A stretch of 64,000 nucleotides of DNA from NCBI RefSeq assembly GCF_001305575.3, contig NZ_CP012373.2:2170001-2234000 (forward strand), read 5' to 3'. Below are positions 20,179 through 29,544 of the stretch, one piece after another (within the stretch, counting starts at the first letter, position 1; each line of letters starts with the position of its first letter). The position numbers and the translations under genes are program-made. The notes below the pieces were generated by a model, which saw nothing but the letters and a program-made list of their open reading frames with translations, ran no database searches and had not been told where the DNA came from. This DNA is from Beggiatoa leptomitoformis (GTDB taxonomy: Bacteria; Pseudomonadota; Gammaproteobacteria; Beggiatoales; Beggiatoaceae).

Positions 20179-22143
20179 ATGCAAACAATTTATCTGACTA
20201 TTGTGCTGGCACCGTTAGTGGGTGCAATTATTGCGGGACTGTTTACTGTCAGTCGTCGTGCTGCGCATACGGTGACCATTCTTGGTGTAGCTACTGCCTG
20301 TATTCTCTCGTTATTTGTTTTTAAACATATTGCGATTGATGGAAATGAGCCTTTCAATGAAACCTTATATACTTGGTTGATGTCGGGAAGTGTTCGTTTC
20401 GAGGTTGGATTCTTAATAGACACGCTAACCACTACAATGATGGTGGTAGTCACTTTCGTATCATTAATGGTTCATATCTACACCATCGGTTATATGGCTG
20501 ATGATCCGGGTTATCAACGGTTCTTTAGTTACATTTCATTGTTCACGTTTTCCATGCTGATGCTGGTTATGTCTAACAACTTCTTACAACTCTTTTTTGG
20601 TTGGGAAGCCGTTGGTTTAGTTTCTTATTTGTTGATTGGTTTTTGGTTTCAACGTGAAACAGCGATTTATGCCAATTTAAAGGCGTTTTTGGTCAATCGT
20701 GTGGGTGACTTTGGTTTCTTGTTGGGCATTGCTGCGGTATTGATGTACTTTAACAGTTTGAATTATGCGGATGTTTTTGCGCAAACCGAAACTTTTAAAG
20801 ATACAATGATTCAAATTATTCCAGGATGGGATTGGTCTTTAATAACAGTTATTTGTATTCTGTTATTTATTGGTGCAATGGGTAAGTCCGCACAAGTGCC
20901 TTTACATGTTTGGTTACCTGATTCTATGGAAGGTCCTACGCCCATTTCAGCCTTAATTCATGCTGCAACCATGGTGACTGCTGGTATTTTTATGGTTGCT
21001 AGAATGTCGCCCTTATTTGAACTGAGCGAAACCGCATTAAGTTTTGTTCTAATAATAGGTTCAATTACAGCGTTGTTCATGGGTTTCTTAGGGTTAGTGC
21101 AAAACGATATTAAACGAGTTGTGGCGTATTCAACCTTATCACAGTTGGGCTACATGACCGTAGCGTTGGGTGCATCTGCCTATGCGGCGGGTATCTTCCA
21201 TTTGATGACTCATGCCTTTTTTAAGGCACTGCTTTTCTTAGCGGCAGGTTCTGTTATCGTTGCTATGCATCATGAACAGGATATTCGTAAGATGGGTGGT
21301 TTGTACAAGTACATGCCCATTACCTATATTACTTCCTTGATTGGTTCTTTAGCATTAATTGGTTTTCCAGGTTTTGCTGGGTTTTTCTCCAAGGATGCCA
21401 TTATAGAAGCGGCTCATCATGCGAGTGAAATAGGACGCACAGGTGCTGGATTTGCTTATTTTTCTGTTTTGATTGGTGTATTTATCACAGCATTATATAG
21501 TTTTCGTATGTTTTTCTTAGTTTTTCATGGGAAGGAACGTATAGATGAACACACACGCAAACACTTACATGAAACGCCCGCTGTTATCACTGTCCCGCTT
21601 GTATTGCTTGCTATTCCATCAGTTATCATTGGGGCACTGTTTGTAGAACCCATGTTGTATAGCAAATTCTTTGAAGGTTCTATTTTTGTGGAAGAAGCAC
21701 ATCGTGTTTTTGAAGCAGAAGAATATCATGGTGTGTTAGCGTTTATTAAACATGGTATGGGAATGCCTCCCTTTTGGTTAGCAATGGGTGGGCTATTTAC
21801 TGCAGCTTATTTGTATCTCATTCAACCACAATTAGTAACCCGTATCACTGAGCTATCAGTTGTGCAGAAAATTCAAAAGGTGTTGCTAAATAAATATGGG
21901 TTTGACCAATTTAATGCATGGTTCTTTGCAGGTGGGTCTTTGCGCATTGGGTTTTGGTTGTGGCGGTTTGGTGATGTCAAAACGATTGACGGCTATATTG
22001 TCAACGGGTCGGCAAAAATGGTGGGATGGTTGTCAGGTACAATGCGACATGTACAAACAGGTTATCTCTATCACTATGCGTTTGCCATGATAATCGGACT
22101 TGCTGTGTTACTCAGTGTGTTTGTCCTTTACGGTACTGCTTAA
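20179..22143 (+). CDS. nuoL: NADH-quinone oxidoreductase subunit L (antiporter-like)
   Basis: The largest of the three Mrp-antiporter-like proton pumps, with a long lateral helix at its C-terminus. The 654-residue protein contains 'FFGWEAVGLVSYLLIGFW' near residue 138 (conserved Glu), 'GKSAQVPLHVWLPDSMEGPTP' near 235 (conserved Lys) and 'LMTHAFFKALLFLAAG' near 340. It precedes nuoM by 15 nt. Confidence 0.98.
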   Translation: MQTIYLTIVLAPLVGAIIAGLFTVSRRAAHTVTILGVATACILSLFVFKHIAIDGNEPFNETLYTWLMSGSVRFEVGFLIDTLTTTMMVVVTFVSLMVHIYTIGYMADDPGYQRFFSYISLFTFSMLMLVMSNNFLQLFFGWEAVGLVSYLLIGFWFQRETAIYANLKAFLVNRVGDFGFLLGIAAVLMYFNSLNYADVFAQTETFKDTMIQIIPGWDWSLITVICILLFIGAMGKSAQVPLHVWLPDSMEGPTPISALIHAATMVTAGIFMVARMSPLFELSETALSFVLIIGSITALFMGFLGLVQNDIKRVVAYSTLSQLGYMTVALGASAYAAGIFHLMTHAFFKALLFLAAGSVIVAMHHEQDIRKMGGLYKYMPITYITSLIGSLALIGFPGFAGFFSKDAIIEAAHHASEIGRTGAGFAYFSVLIGVFITALYSFRMFFLVFHGKERIDEHTRKHLHETPAVITVPLVLLAIPSVIIGALFVEPMLYSKFFEGSIFVEEAHRVFEAEEYHGVLAFIKHGMGMPPFWLAMGGLFTAAYLYLIQPQLVTRITELSVVQKIQKVLLNKYGFDQFNAWFFAGGSLRIGFWLWRFGDVKTIDGYIVNGSAKMVGWLSGTMRHVQTGYLYHYAFAMIIGLAVLLSVFVLYGTA

Positions 22144-22158
22144 TTTAAGGAAAACAGG

Positions 22159-23769
22159 ATGTTTGCTGACTTACCTTTACTCAGTTTATTAATTTGGCTG
22201 CCTATTTTGGGCGGTCTTTGGGTGTTGGCAGTGGGTCGTCAGGACAATGGTGGCTCCACAGCAAAACCCGTAGCACTGGCAATTTCTATTGTTACGTTTG
22301 TGTTGTCTTTGCCACTATTTTTTGGTTTTGATAGCACAACGCCCGCCATGCAATTTAGCGAAAAATTGGCTTGGATTCCCGCTTTTAATATCTACTATCA
22401 TTTAGGCGTAGATGGTATATCCATGCCATTGATTATCTTAACCTCTTTTACAACAATTTTGGTTGTTTTAGCGGGTTGGGAAGTGATTCAATACAAGTCT
22501 GCACAATACATGGCATCCTTTCTTATTATGGAAGGTATCATGATTGGCGTGTTTGCTTCTTTAGATGCCATTCTTTTCTATGTTATGTTTGAGGCAATGC
22601 TTGTTCCAATGTTTATCATCATTGGGGTTTGGGGGGGAGTCAATCGGATTTATGCAACGATTAAATTCTTTCTTTATACCTTTTTGGGTTCAGTCTTTAT
22701 GTTAATTGCCTTGTTGTATCTTTATACGCAATCAGACAGTTTTTACATTTTAGACTATCATCAGTTAAAAATTGGATTTCAAGCTCAAGTTTTTATTTTC
22801 TTTGCCTTTTTTATGGCGTTCGCGGTTAAAGTACCTATGTGGCCTGTGCATACATGGTTACCTGATGCACACGTAGAAGCACCAACGGGTGGTTCTGTCA
22901 TTCTAGCGGCTATCATGTTGAAATTAGGTGCTTATGGTTTCTTACGTTTCACGCTGCCAATTGTACCTGATGCCAGTAAAGATTTAGATTGGTTCATGAT
23001 ATTTTTATCTTTAGTGGCTGTTGTCTATATTGGTTTTGTCGCGCTTGTGCAAAAAGATATGAAGAAACTGATTGCTTATTCCTCCATTTCACACATGGGG
23101 TTTGTCACTTTGGGTTTCTTTATGGTTTTTCGCATCTTAGGAAACACAGCTATTCCCCATGAAATGGCAACGGCTGGTGCTGCAATGGGTATGCAGGGTG
23201 CGATGGTGCAAATGATTTCTCATGGATTCATTTCTGGTGCAATGTTCTTATGTGTCGGTGTGTTATATGACCGTTTGCACAGCCGTATGATTCATGATTA
23301 TGGTGGTGTCGCCAATACCATGCCATTATTTGCCATGTTCTCTGTCTTTTTTGCCATGAGTAATTCAGGATTACCGGGAACATCTGGTTTTGTGGGTGAA
23401 TTTTTGGTTATTTTGAGTGCATTTAAAGCAAATTTCTGGATTGCTTTTCTGGCAGCTACAACCCTGATTTTGGGGGCAGCTTATACCTTATGGATGGTTA
23501 AACGGGTGATTTTTGGTAAGGTTCATAATTACAATCTTGACCATTTAGATCGTTTCTCTAATCGTCGCAGACGGCGTGCTGAATCTGAACAACTTGCTCC
23601 AACAGGTGTCGCTACATTGCATGATATAAATGCAAGAGAAATAACTATTTTAGCAATCCTTGCTGCAATGGTTTTATTCTTTGGTATTTATCCCGCACCA
23701 TTATTAGAAGTAATGCAAGTTTCAGTACAACACTTGTTAGAACATATTTCGCAATCCAAATTGATGTAA
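22159..23769 (+). CDS. nuoM: NADH-quinone oxidoreductase subunit M (antiporter-like)
   Basis: The second antiporter-like pump, 536 residues, about 14 helices. Motifs include '[17 protein letters not shown]' near residue 144 (conserved Glu), '[19 protein letters not shown]' near 230 (Lys just before it) and '[16 protein letters not shown]'. A ribosome site AAGGA at 22147-22151 precedes the ATG. It ends 64 nt before the chosen nuoN start. Confidence 0.98.
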   Translation: MFADLPLLSLLIWLPILGGLWVLAVGRQDNGGSTAKPVALAISIVTFVLSLPLFFGFDSTTPAMQFSEKLAWIPAFNIYYHLGVDGISMPLIILTSFTTILVVLAGWEVIQYKSAQYMASFLIMEGIMIGVFASLDAILFYVMFEAMLVPMFIIIGVWGGVNRIYATIKFFLYTFLGSVFMLIALLYLYTQSDSFYILDYHQLKIGFQAQVFIFFAFFMAFAVKVPMWPVHTWLPDAHVEAPTGGSVILAAIMLKLGAYGFLRFTLPIVPDASKDLDWFMIFLSLVAVVYIGFVALVQKDMKKLIAYSSISHMGFVTLGFFMVFRILGNTAIPHEMATAGAAMGMQGAMVQMISHGFISGAMFLCVGVLYDRLHSRMIHDYGGVANTMPLFAMFSVFFAMSNSGLPGTSGFVGEFLVILSAFKANFWIAFLAATTLILGAAYTLWMVKRVIFGKVHNYNLDHLDRFSNRRRRRAESEQLAPTGVATLHDINAREITILAILAAMVLFFGIYPAPLLEVMQVSVQHLLEHISQSKLM

Positions 23770-23833
23770 GCGGTTAGTGGTGTTCTCTTTTGGGGAACAC
23801 CCGTATCCGTTGTTTATTTCAAGGAAAATGAAC

Positions 23834-25279
23834 ATGACTTTTGAGTTTGTAGCCGCAGAGCTAGGATACTTGATGCCAGAAATTTTGTTGTTGACACTGG
23901 CATGTGTGGTGCTGTTGGTAGATGTTTACTTGCCTGAACAGTTGCGGAATCTAACCTATCAATTGACGCAAGGCGCATTGATTGGTAGTGCTTTAATGGT
24001 GGTTGCGACCTATCCTGAAAGTCGGATGGTGGTCATGAGTGGTATGTACATCAGTGATCCTATGGCGGCTATTCTCAAACTATTCATCTTATCCATTGTC
24101 TTTTTTGTGTTTATTTACTCACGTGACTATTTACGTGACCGTGGGTTATTAAAAGGTGAATTTTTTGTTTTAGGGTTATTTGCCACGTTGGGTATGTTAA
24201 TAATGGTTTCTGCACATAGCCTCTTACTGGTGTATTTAGGCTTGGAATTGTTATCACTTTCCCTATATGGCATGGTTGCCATGCAACGTGAGTCACATCA
24301 AGCAACTGAAGCAGCAATGAAATATTTCGTGCTGGGTGCTATTGCATCAGGAATGTTGTTATACGGAATGTCAATTTTGTATGGTGTGACCAATTCGTTA
24401 GACCTCAGTGTCATCGCACAAGGTATTAATGCCAATACAGTAAGTAAAACCATGTTAGTTTATGGATTGGTGTTTATTGTTATTGGGTTAGCCTTTAAAT
24501 TAGGTGCAGTTCCTTTTCACATGTGGGTACCTGATGTTTATCAAGGTGCGCCTACTGCAGTGACTTTATTCATTAGTTCCGCACCTAAAATCGCAGCATT
24601 TGCAATTATGATGCGTTTATTGGTTGAAGGCTTGGGTGATTTACAAAGCCATTGGCAAGGTATGTTAGTTTTATTATCCTTCTTGTCTATGGGGTTGGGT
24701 AATATTGTAGCGATTGCTCAGACCAATATTAAACGGATGTTGGCATACTCTACAATTTCGCATGTAGGCTTTTTAATGTTAGGTGTTATTGCTGGTACAT
24801 CAAAAGGTTATGGTGCAGCAATGTTTTATACACTTGTTTATACCCTCATGTCACTGGGGAGTTTTGGGGTCATTTTATTGCTCAGTCGTGCGGGGTTTGA
24901 AGCTGAGCGTTTAGAAGATTTCAAAGGTCTTAACGAGCGTAATAGTTGGTTTGCTTTCATTATGCTGATTCTGATGTTGTCTATGGCGGGTATTCCTCCA
25001 TTGCTGGGATTCTGGGCGAAGTGGGTTGTATTAACAGAGGTTATTCAAGCAGGTTATCTTTGGTTAGCCATTTTTGCTGTGATTTTCTCTGTTATCGGTG
25101 CGTTCTACTATTTGCGCGTCATCAAAATGATGTATTTTGATAAGCCTGAAGATACTACTGCCATCAATCCGCAAATGGATATGCAGGTTGCACTTAGTGC
25201 AAATGGTTTATTAATATTGGGTTTAGGAATTGTCCCTCAACTTTTGTTAAGTTTGTGTTTTGGCGCAATGGGTGTCTAA
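23834..25279 (+). CDS. nuoN: NADH-quinone oxidoreductase subunit N (antiporter-like)
   Basis: The third antiporter-like pump and last gene of the operon. Motifs include '[18 protein letters not shown]' near residue 135, '[21 protein letters not shown]' (read as the [17 protein letters not shown] block near 225) and '[17 protein letters not shown]'. The open frame reaches back to 23777, but AAGGAA at 23821-23826 fits the ATG at 23834, giving 481 residues, the usual length. An intrinsic terminator follows at 25305. Confidence 0.97.
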   Translation: MTFEFVAAELGYLMPEILLLTLACVVLLVDVYLPEQLRNLTYQLTQGALIGSALMVVATYPESRMVVMSGMYISDPMAAILKLFILSIVFFVFIYSRDYLRDRGLLKGEFFVLGLFATLGMLIMVSAHSLLLVYLGLELLSLSLYGMVAMQRESHQATEAAMKYFVLGAIASGMLLYGMSILYGVTNSLDLSVIAQGINANTVSKTMLVYGLVFIVIGLAFKLGAVPFHMWVPDVYQGAPTAVTLFISSAPKIAAFAIMMRLLVEGLGDLQSHWQGMLVLLSFLSMGLGNIVAIAQTNIKRMLAYSTISHVGFLMLGVIAGTSKGYGAAMFYTLVYTLMSLGSFGVILLLSRAGFEAERLEDFKGLNERNSWFAFIMLILMLSMAGIPPLLGFWAKWVVLTEVIQAGYLWLAIFAVIFSVIGAFYYLRVIKMMYFDKPEDTTAINPQMDMQVALSANGLLILGLGIVPQLLLSLCFGAMGV

Positions 25280-25304
25280 ACCATAAGTAAAATTAATTAA
25301 TCTC

Positions 25305-25342
25305 AAGGTTGATTCATATAATTTATGAGTCAACCTTTTTTT
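25305..25342 (+). terminator. Intrinsic terminator after the nuo operon
   Basis: A hairpin with arms AAGGTTGATTCAT and ATGAGTCAACCTT (one G-T pair) and a short AT-rich loop, followed by a T7 tract, 26 nt after the nuoN stop. It fits Rho-independent termination of the 15.6-kb operon. Confidence 0.85.
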
Positions 25343-25375
25343 ATGCTAAGAAACTCAAAAAAGCTTTTCAGTTAC

Positions 25376-25403
25376 TTGTAATACATGCAATATTTGTTAT
25401 ACT
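25376..25403 (+). promoter_or_regulatory. Candidate sigma-70 promoter of the comEA-like gene
   Basis: TTGTAA at 25376-25381 and TATACT at 25398-25403 are separated by 16 nt, with a TG extended -10 at 25395-25396. The start codon of the helix-hairpin-helix gene is 70 nt further on. Seen by eye only. Confidence 0.45.
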
Positions 25404-25472
25404 CTGTTTTTCCTTACTTTTAAGGAATATGACTAAATACCAAGCGGTTATAATAATATGGAGTATTAAATA

Positions 25473-25835
25473 ATGCTAAAAAAAATACGGGTAGGTTTGT
25501 TAAGTGCATTGTTTTTATTGAGTGGTAATATTTTTGCGGCGGAATCTGTACAACCTGTTATACAACAGAAAGTTGACTTGAATACGGCTGATATTGCAAC
25601 GCTAGATGCAGAACTGATAGGTGTTGGACCTAAGAAAGCAGAGGCGATTTTTAAGTACCGTACGGACAATGGTTCATTTAAAACCATTGATGAATTGAAG
25701 AAAGTGCCGGGCATTGGGGATAAGTTGTTTGAGAAAAATCGGGATAAAATAACCGTTTCTCAGCCAGTACAGCCAAACACTGTGGCAGAAACTCCCGCTT
25801 CAGCCGAACAACCTACTTCTACAGAAACACATTGA
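25473..25835 (+). CDS. ComEA-like exported helix-hairpin-helix DNA-binding protein
   Basis: A 120-residue protein with a signal peptide (cleavage near FAAES, residue 23) and a ComEA-type double helix-hairpin-helix domain: 'VDLNTADIATLDAELIGVGP' region (residues about 34-53) and 'IDELKKVPGIGDKLFEKN' (67-85). In competent bacteria ComEA binds incoming double-stranded DNA in the periplasm and pulls it through the secretin; many short gammaproteobacterial homologues, such as YbaV, have an untested role. The Thr/Pro/Gln-rich tail is probably disordered. It stands alone between two terminators. A GGAG ribosome site precedes the ATG. Confidence 0.9.
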   Translation: MLKKIRVGLLSALFLLSGNIFAAESVQPVIQQKVDLNTADIATLDAELIGVGPKKAEAIFKYRTDNGSFKTIDELKKVPGIGDKLFEKNRDKITVSQPVQPNTVAETPASAEQPTSTETH

Positions 25836-25848
25836 TTTATATTGTGTT

Positions 25849-25878
25849 AAAAGCCTTCAAGTTGGGTTGAAGGCTTTT
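25849..25878. terminator. Bidirectional terminator between comEA-like gene and bpt
   Basis: A perfect 12-bp hairpin: AAAAGCCTTCAA, loop GTTGGG, TTGAAGGCTTTT. It has A-rich and T-rich ends, so it can end transcription from both converging genes. Confidence 0.85.
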
Positions 25879-25882
25879 ACTT

Positions 25883-26596
25883 TTAAGGCTTCAACTGCCA
25901 TATACCATGTCGATAGTGTTCCAATGGGTGATAATTTATTTTATAGCTCATTTTTTGGCAATCTTTAATCCAATATCCCAAATACAATGCATCACAACAT
26001 TGTCGTTTACATTCCTCAATTTCCCATAAAACAGCATAAACACCTAAGCTCCGTTTTGTATATTCGGGCGTGGGGTCAAAAAACGTATAAACAGCAGAAA
26101 GTCCTTGTTCAAAACGGTCAACAACAGCAACACCAATCAATGTTGTTTGCAAATAAAACTCGTAGAAAATAGTATCCGCCCAGCCACTGGTTAAAAATTG
26201 TATATAACTATCACGGGTTGGATTATCCATCCCGCCACCTGCATGGCGTGCTGCTAAATAACGACAGTAAAGTTGAAAATGTGCTTCACAAAAAACGCTG
26301 GCTGTTGTTTTAACAGTGATATCTTGGTTTTTTTGCCATATACGTTTTTGCGTCCGATTGGGTTTGAATAGCCAAACAGGAATACGTACAGGCACACAGG
26401 CATCACAACTATGACAATGTGGACGATATAAATGATTACCGCTGCGCCGAAATCCGTGTTGTGACAGTGTGTTATATAAGGCTTTGTCTTTCGGAAAATG
26501 GGGGTCTATGAAAACGGTTGTTGCTTGACGATTGGGCAGATAACTACATGTATGTGGGGGCGTTGCATATAAATTAAACTGTGTTCGAAAATTCAT
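25883..26596 (-). CDS. bpt: Aspartate/glutamate leucyltransferase (N-end rule)
   Basis: Bpt transfers leucine from Leu-tRNA to proteins beginning with Asp or Glu and so marks them for ClpSAP degradation. The 237-residue protein contains the N-terminal 'CSYLPNRQATTVFIDP' motif with the CxYLP cysteine, 'FRRSGNHLYRPHCHSCDACVPVR' (recognised as YRPHCHSCDACVPVRIP near residue 57) and the GNAT-like 'YLGYWIKDCQKMSYKINYHP' near the end. It lies 9 nt after aat in the same direction, a conserved pair in proteobacteria. Confidence 0.96.
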   Translation of the reverse strand: MNFRTQFNLYATPPHTCSYLPNRQATTVFIDPHFPKDKALYNTLSQHGFRRSGNHLYRPHCHSCDACVPVRIPVWLFKPNRTQKRIWQKNQDITVKTTASVFCEAHFQLYCRYLAARHAGGGMDNPTRDSYIQFLTSGWADTIFYEFYLQTTLIGVAVVDRFEQGLSAVYTFFDPTPEYTKRSLGVYAVLWEIEECKRQCCDALYLGYWIKDCQKMSYKINYHPLEHYRHGIWQLKP

Positions 26597-26605
26597 TACA
26601 TCTAC

Positions 26606-27352
26606 CTATGATTTAGTCGCTAACATAGTGGTGACCAAGTCATCATCAAATTCCCAATTTCCTATATAAGCAGGCATTTCACTTAATCGGTCTAATAACA
26701 TACAAAATTGCTTACGTGGAATTTCTCGTGCGCCAAGACTATCTAAATGATTAGTATAAACTTGACAATCAATTAATTCATATCCCCAACGTTGTAATTG
26801 CCAAACCAACTGTGTAAATGCAACTTTTGATGCGTCTGTCATACGACTAAACATTGATTCACCAAAAAATAATTTTCCAACCGTTACGCCATACAATCCG
26901 CCCACCAACTGATTGCCATACCACGCTTCTATCGAATGTGCGAAGTCATATTCATGTAATTGACAATAAGCCTCTATCATATCTGTTGTTATCCATGTTC
27001 CTTGCTGATGGGAACGTGGTTCAGCACAAGCTTGCATCACCTCATGAAAGGCTTGGTCTATTGTAACGGTAAATAACTGCTTACGTAGTGTTTTACGTAA
27101 ACTCCTTGCTGTTTTTAACTCATTAGGAAACAATACCATACGTTGGCTGGGCGACCACCATAAAATAGGTTGCTCATCACTATACCAAGGAAAAATCCCC
27201 CGATGGTAAGCAACCATTAACCGACTAGGGCTTAAATCTCCTCCAATAGCAAGTAAACCATCTGGTGTATCAAGAGCATTGTCGACATTAGGAAAGTCAT
27301 AAGGACTAGCATTTTTAGGAATCCAGTAGGGGCGACGCATAGTTTTAATCAA
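26606..27352 (-). CDS. aat: Leucyl/phenylalanyl-tRNA--protein transferase
   Basis: Aat adds Leu or Phe to N-terminal Lys, Arg or Met to create N-degrons. The 248-residue protein has 'FPNVDNALDTPDGLLAIGGDLS' (seen as the PDGLLAIGGDLSPSRLMVAY block near residue 29), 'YHRGIFPWYSDEQPILWWSP' near residue 49, 'HSIEAWYGNQLVGGLYGVTVG' and 'GESMFSR', all diagnostic. A start at MRRPYW (residue 5) is also possible. With bpt it forms a two-gene N-degron operon. Confidence 0.97.
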   Translation of the reverse strand: MIKTMRRPYWIPKNASPYDFPNVDNALDTPDGLLAIGGDLSPSRLMVAYHRGIFPWYSDEQPILWWSPSQRMVLFPNELKTARSLRKTLRKQLFTVTIDQAFHEVMQACAEPRSHQQGTWITTDMIEAYCQLHEYDFAHSIEAWYGNQLVGGLYGVTVGKLFFGESMFSRMTDASKVAFTQLVWQLQRWGYELIDCQVYTNHLDSLGAREIPRKQFCMLLDRLSEMPAYIGNWEFDDDLVTTMLATKS

Positions 27353-27516
27353 TACCAGTAAGTAATAATTTGTATTTCAACCCTAAATAAGGGCTGAAGG
27401 CTATCTTTATGATTAAATACAAATAATAAATTGTTTAGTAGTATATTTACTATTCATCTTTCTTCCAACTTATTTACTTATAATAATTGTTTTTTCTCAA
27501 GGAGCTTTACGTAATC

Positions 27517-27951
27517 ATGGCTAGACTTATCTTAGAGTTACCCGAACAATTTACATTTACAACTGAAATACCTGTTTTAATTGGACATATCAATTATGGT
27601 GGACATGTTGGTAATGATGCTATTTTATCACTCATTCATGAAGCTCGTTTTCGCTATTTAAAGCAGTTGGGTTATTGCTCAGAATTAGATATTGAAGGAT
27701 TAGGCATGATTATGACGGATACGGCCATTATTTATAAAGCAGAAGCATTTCATGGTGAAACCATGTTAGTTCAAGTCACACCACAGGATTTTAACAAATA
27801 TGGTTGTGATTTCATTTTTAAACTGACTAATCAACAGACAGGAAAGGAAATTGCGCGGGCTAAAACGGGCATTGTTTTTTTTGACTATCTCCAACGCAAA
27901 GTCGTAGAAATCCCCACTGAATTTCGTAAAAAAAGTCAGTCCAATGTATAA
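27517..27951 (+). CDS. Hotdog-fold acyl-CoA thioesterase-like protein
   Basis: A 144-residue protein with the 4HBT pattern: 'PVLIGHINYGGHVGNDAIL' near residue 20 replaces the commoner DxxGHVNN motif, followed by the long helix 'HEARFRYLKQLGY'. Members hydrolyse acyl-CoA or acyl-ACP thioesters; the substrate here is unknown. I choose the start at 27517 (MARLILELP); an AAGGAG site at 27499-27504 lies 12 nt upstream. The longer frame from 27487 has the ribosome site inside the coding part. It converges on the next gene with a 1-nt gap and no terminator between them. Confidence 0.85.
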   Translation: MARLILELPEQFTFTTEIPVLIGHINYGGHVGNDAILSLIHEARFRYLKQLGYCSELDIEGLGMIMTDTAIIYKAEAFHGETMLVQVTPQDFNKYGCDFIFKLTNQQTGKEIARAKTGIVFFDYLQRKVVEIPTEFRKKSQSNV

Positions 27952-27952
27952 A

Positions 27953-28525
27953 TTATTTTACACGACGCGCAATTAGTTGCGCTTTATCTCGAAATCCTTG
28001 ATGTACATCACCTAATTGTCCTTCCTCTCGATAAAAAATGATTTGTAATGAATTAAATAATTGCAATAATTCGTTTTCGGCTAAACGATAGGTAGGATTT
28101 TTAGGGCCTGTATCTGTTACACAACAACGGGTGAATGTTTGATAAAATAATAGCCCATTGGGTTTTAAAGCGTGTATCAAATCTTCCGTAATAGCCCTCT
28201 CCAAAAAGTGTGCAACAAGGATAACATCAAATGTTTCAGTTTCTGGTGGATGACTAACGACATCGCGTAGGGCTGTGTGTACAGTCAATTGTTGTTGCTG
28301 GGCAATGAGTTGTAGTTTCGCCAATGCAACATCCGAATAATCCCACGCATGACTGTCCAAACCATGCTGTGCCAAAAATAAGGCATTTGCACCCAACCCA
28401 GATGCAATATCAAGCGATTTACCCGTTGTTGGCAATAAATACGCATGACTAGAAAGAATCTCACAAGGTGATGGACTGTTTATGATTGAGAGATAACGAT
28501 TATTCCATTCTGTTGCGCTGGTCAT
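27953..28525 (-). CDS. TehB-like SAM-dependent methyltransferase
   Basis: A 190-residue class I methyltransferase with motif I 'SLDIASGLGANALFLAQHG' near residue 33 and 'DVILVAHFLERAI' near 99, close in length and layout to TehB-type proteins that methylate tellurite or small thiols. The usual Gly-rich loop is partly replaced (ASGLGANA). The C-terminal 'VHQGFRDKAQLIARR' is common in this group. The substrate is unknown. It is the gene nearest the left end of the insertion sequence. Confidence 0.82.
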   Translation of the reverse strand: MTSATEWNNRYLSIINSPSPCEILSSHAYLLPTTGKSLDIASGLGANALFLAQHGLDSHAWDYSDVALAKLQLIAQQQQLTVHTALRDVVSHPPETETFDVILVAHFLERAITEDLIHALKPNGLLFYQTFTRCCVTDTGPKNPTYRLAENELLQLFNSLQIIFYREEGQLGDVHQGFRDKAQLIARRVK

Positions 28526-28624
28526 TATGTTTTTTGTAAGCCGATTAAAAAGGAGAATGACACATTACAGAAAAATCGATAGTAGATACAAGAACCATTT
28601 TGTAAAACTTGTTTGAATAGCTAG

Positions 28625-29473
28625 GGCGTGTCATCAAATAGTAAAAAATGTTATATTATAGGTATATACCCAGATATCGCCAAGGATAAAACAATGAGTC
28701 GTCGCTATGCCTTAACCGATGAACAATGGTCAAAACTAGAACCGCTACTCCCTGGGCGTAAAGGACATGTCGGGATGACGGCTAAAGATAACCGCTTGTT
28801 TATTGATGCTGTTCTATTCCGTTATCGCAGTGGCATTCCTTGGCGCGACCTCCCCGAACGCTTTGGTGATTTCCGTGTCGTCCATACCCGCTTCAGTCGT
28901 TGGTCTAAGAAAGGTGTCTGGGAACGTGTTTTCAAGATACTAAGTGCCGATGCCGATAATGAATATGCCATGATAGACAGCACAATAGTTAGAGCGCATC
29001 AACATAGTAGTGGTGGTGGCGCAGATGAAGCCATTGGACGTAGCGCAGGGGGTTTAAGTACCAAGATTAACTCCGTTGTTGACGCACTGGGCAATCCGAC
29101 CCTTTTTTTTTGACTGCGGGACAGGCAAGCGACCTTGAAGGGGCTGATGCTCTTATTCCTCAGATAAAGGCAAACGCTTTATTGGCTGATAAGGCTTATG
29201 ATGCTGATGAACGGGTTAGAGATGTTTTAAAACAGAAAAGCATAGAACCTGTGATTCCGTTCAGGAAAAATCGTTTAAATCCACCTGATTATGATAAAGC
29301 TCTTTATAAGGCACGTTATTTAATCGAGCATTTCTTTGGTAAATTAAAGCAATATCGTGCAATAGCTACACGATATGATAAACGCGCTAGGAATTTCTTA
29401 AGTGGGGTTTATTTGGCTTCTACCTTGATTCTTTTAGCTTGAACCTTTAACCCTTCTTATTTGATGACAGGCT
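28625..29473 (+). mobile_element. IS5-family insertion sequence (849 bp)
   Basis: Imperfect 16-bp terminal inverted repeats (GGCGTGTCATCAAATA on the left; the right end reads AGCCTGTCATCAAATA in reverse complement, 14 of 16 matching) bound the element. Both sides are flanked by CTAG (28621-28624 and 29474-29477), a 4-bp duplication that fits the YTAR target of IS5-type elements. It encodes one DDE transposase in two overlapping frames. The right end stops 71 nt before the glmS start codon, so it may affect glmS expression. Confidence 0.92.
28694..29442 (+). CDS. IS5-family DDE transposase, two frames joined by -1 shift at T9
   Basis: The first frame runs from the ATG at 28694 (MSRRYALTDEQW, AAGGA site at 28682-28686) to a TGA at 29111-29113. 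The second frame continues from 29110 to 29442. They meet at nine T residues (29103-29111), and a -1 slip gives a continuous protein of about 249 residues reading '...GNPTLFFLTAGQASD...', as in full-length homologues. The catalytic triad is present: Asp in MIDSTIVRAH, Asp in LLADKAYDAD and Glu in YLIEHFFGKLK. Programmed frameshifting is known in the IS427 subgroup of IS5; an indel in the homopolymer or a sequencing error would look the same. Confidence 0.85.
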
Positions 29474-29544
29474 CTAGTGTAGTGCAAAAAAAGCTGTTAA
29501 TTTCGACGGCTCAAGCATTCTTAACTCTAAAGGATTTACTTGCT

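Noticed and set aside
29461-29544. Longer glmS start inside the IS right end
   Set aside because: The catalytic Cys must directly follow the initiator Met, which fits only the ATG at 29545 with its AAGGA site.
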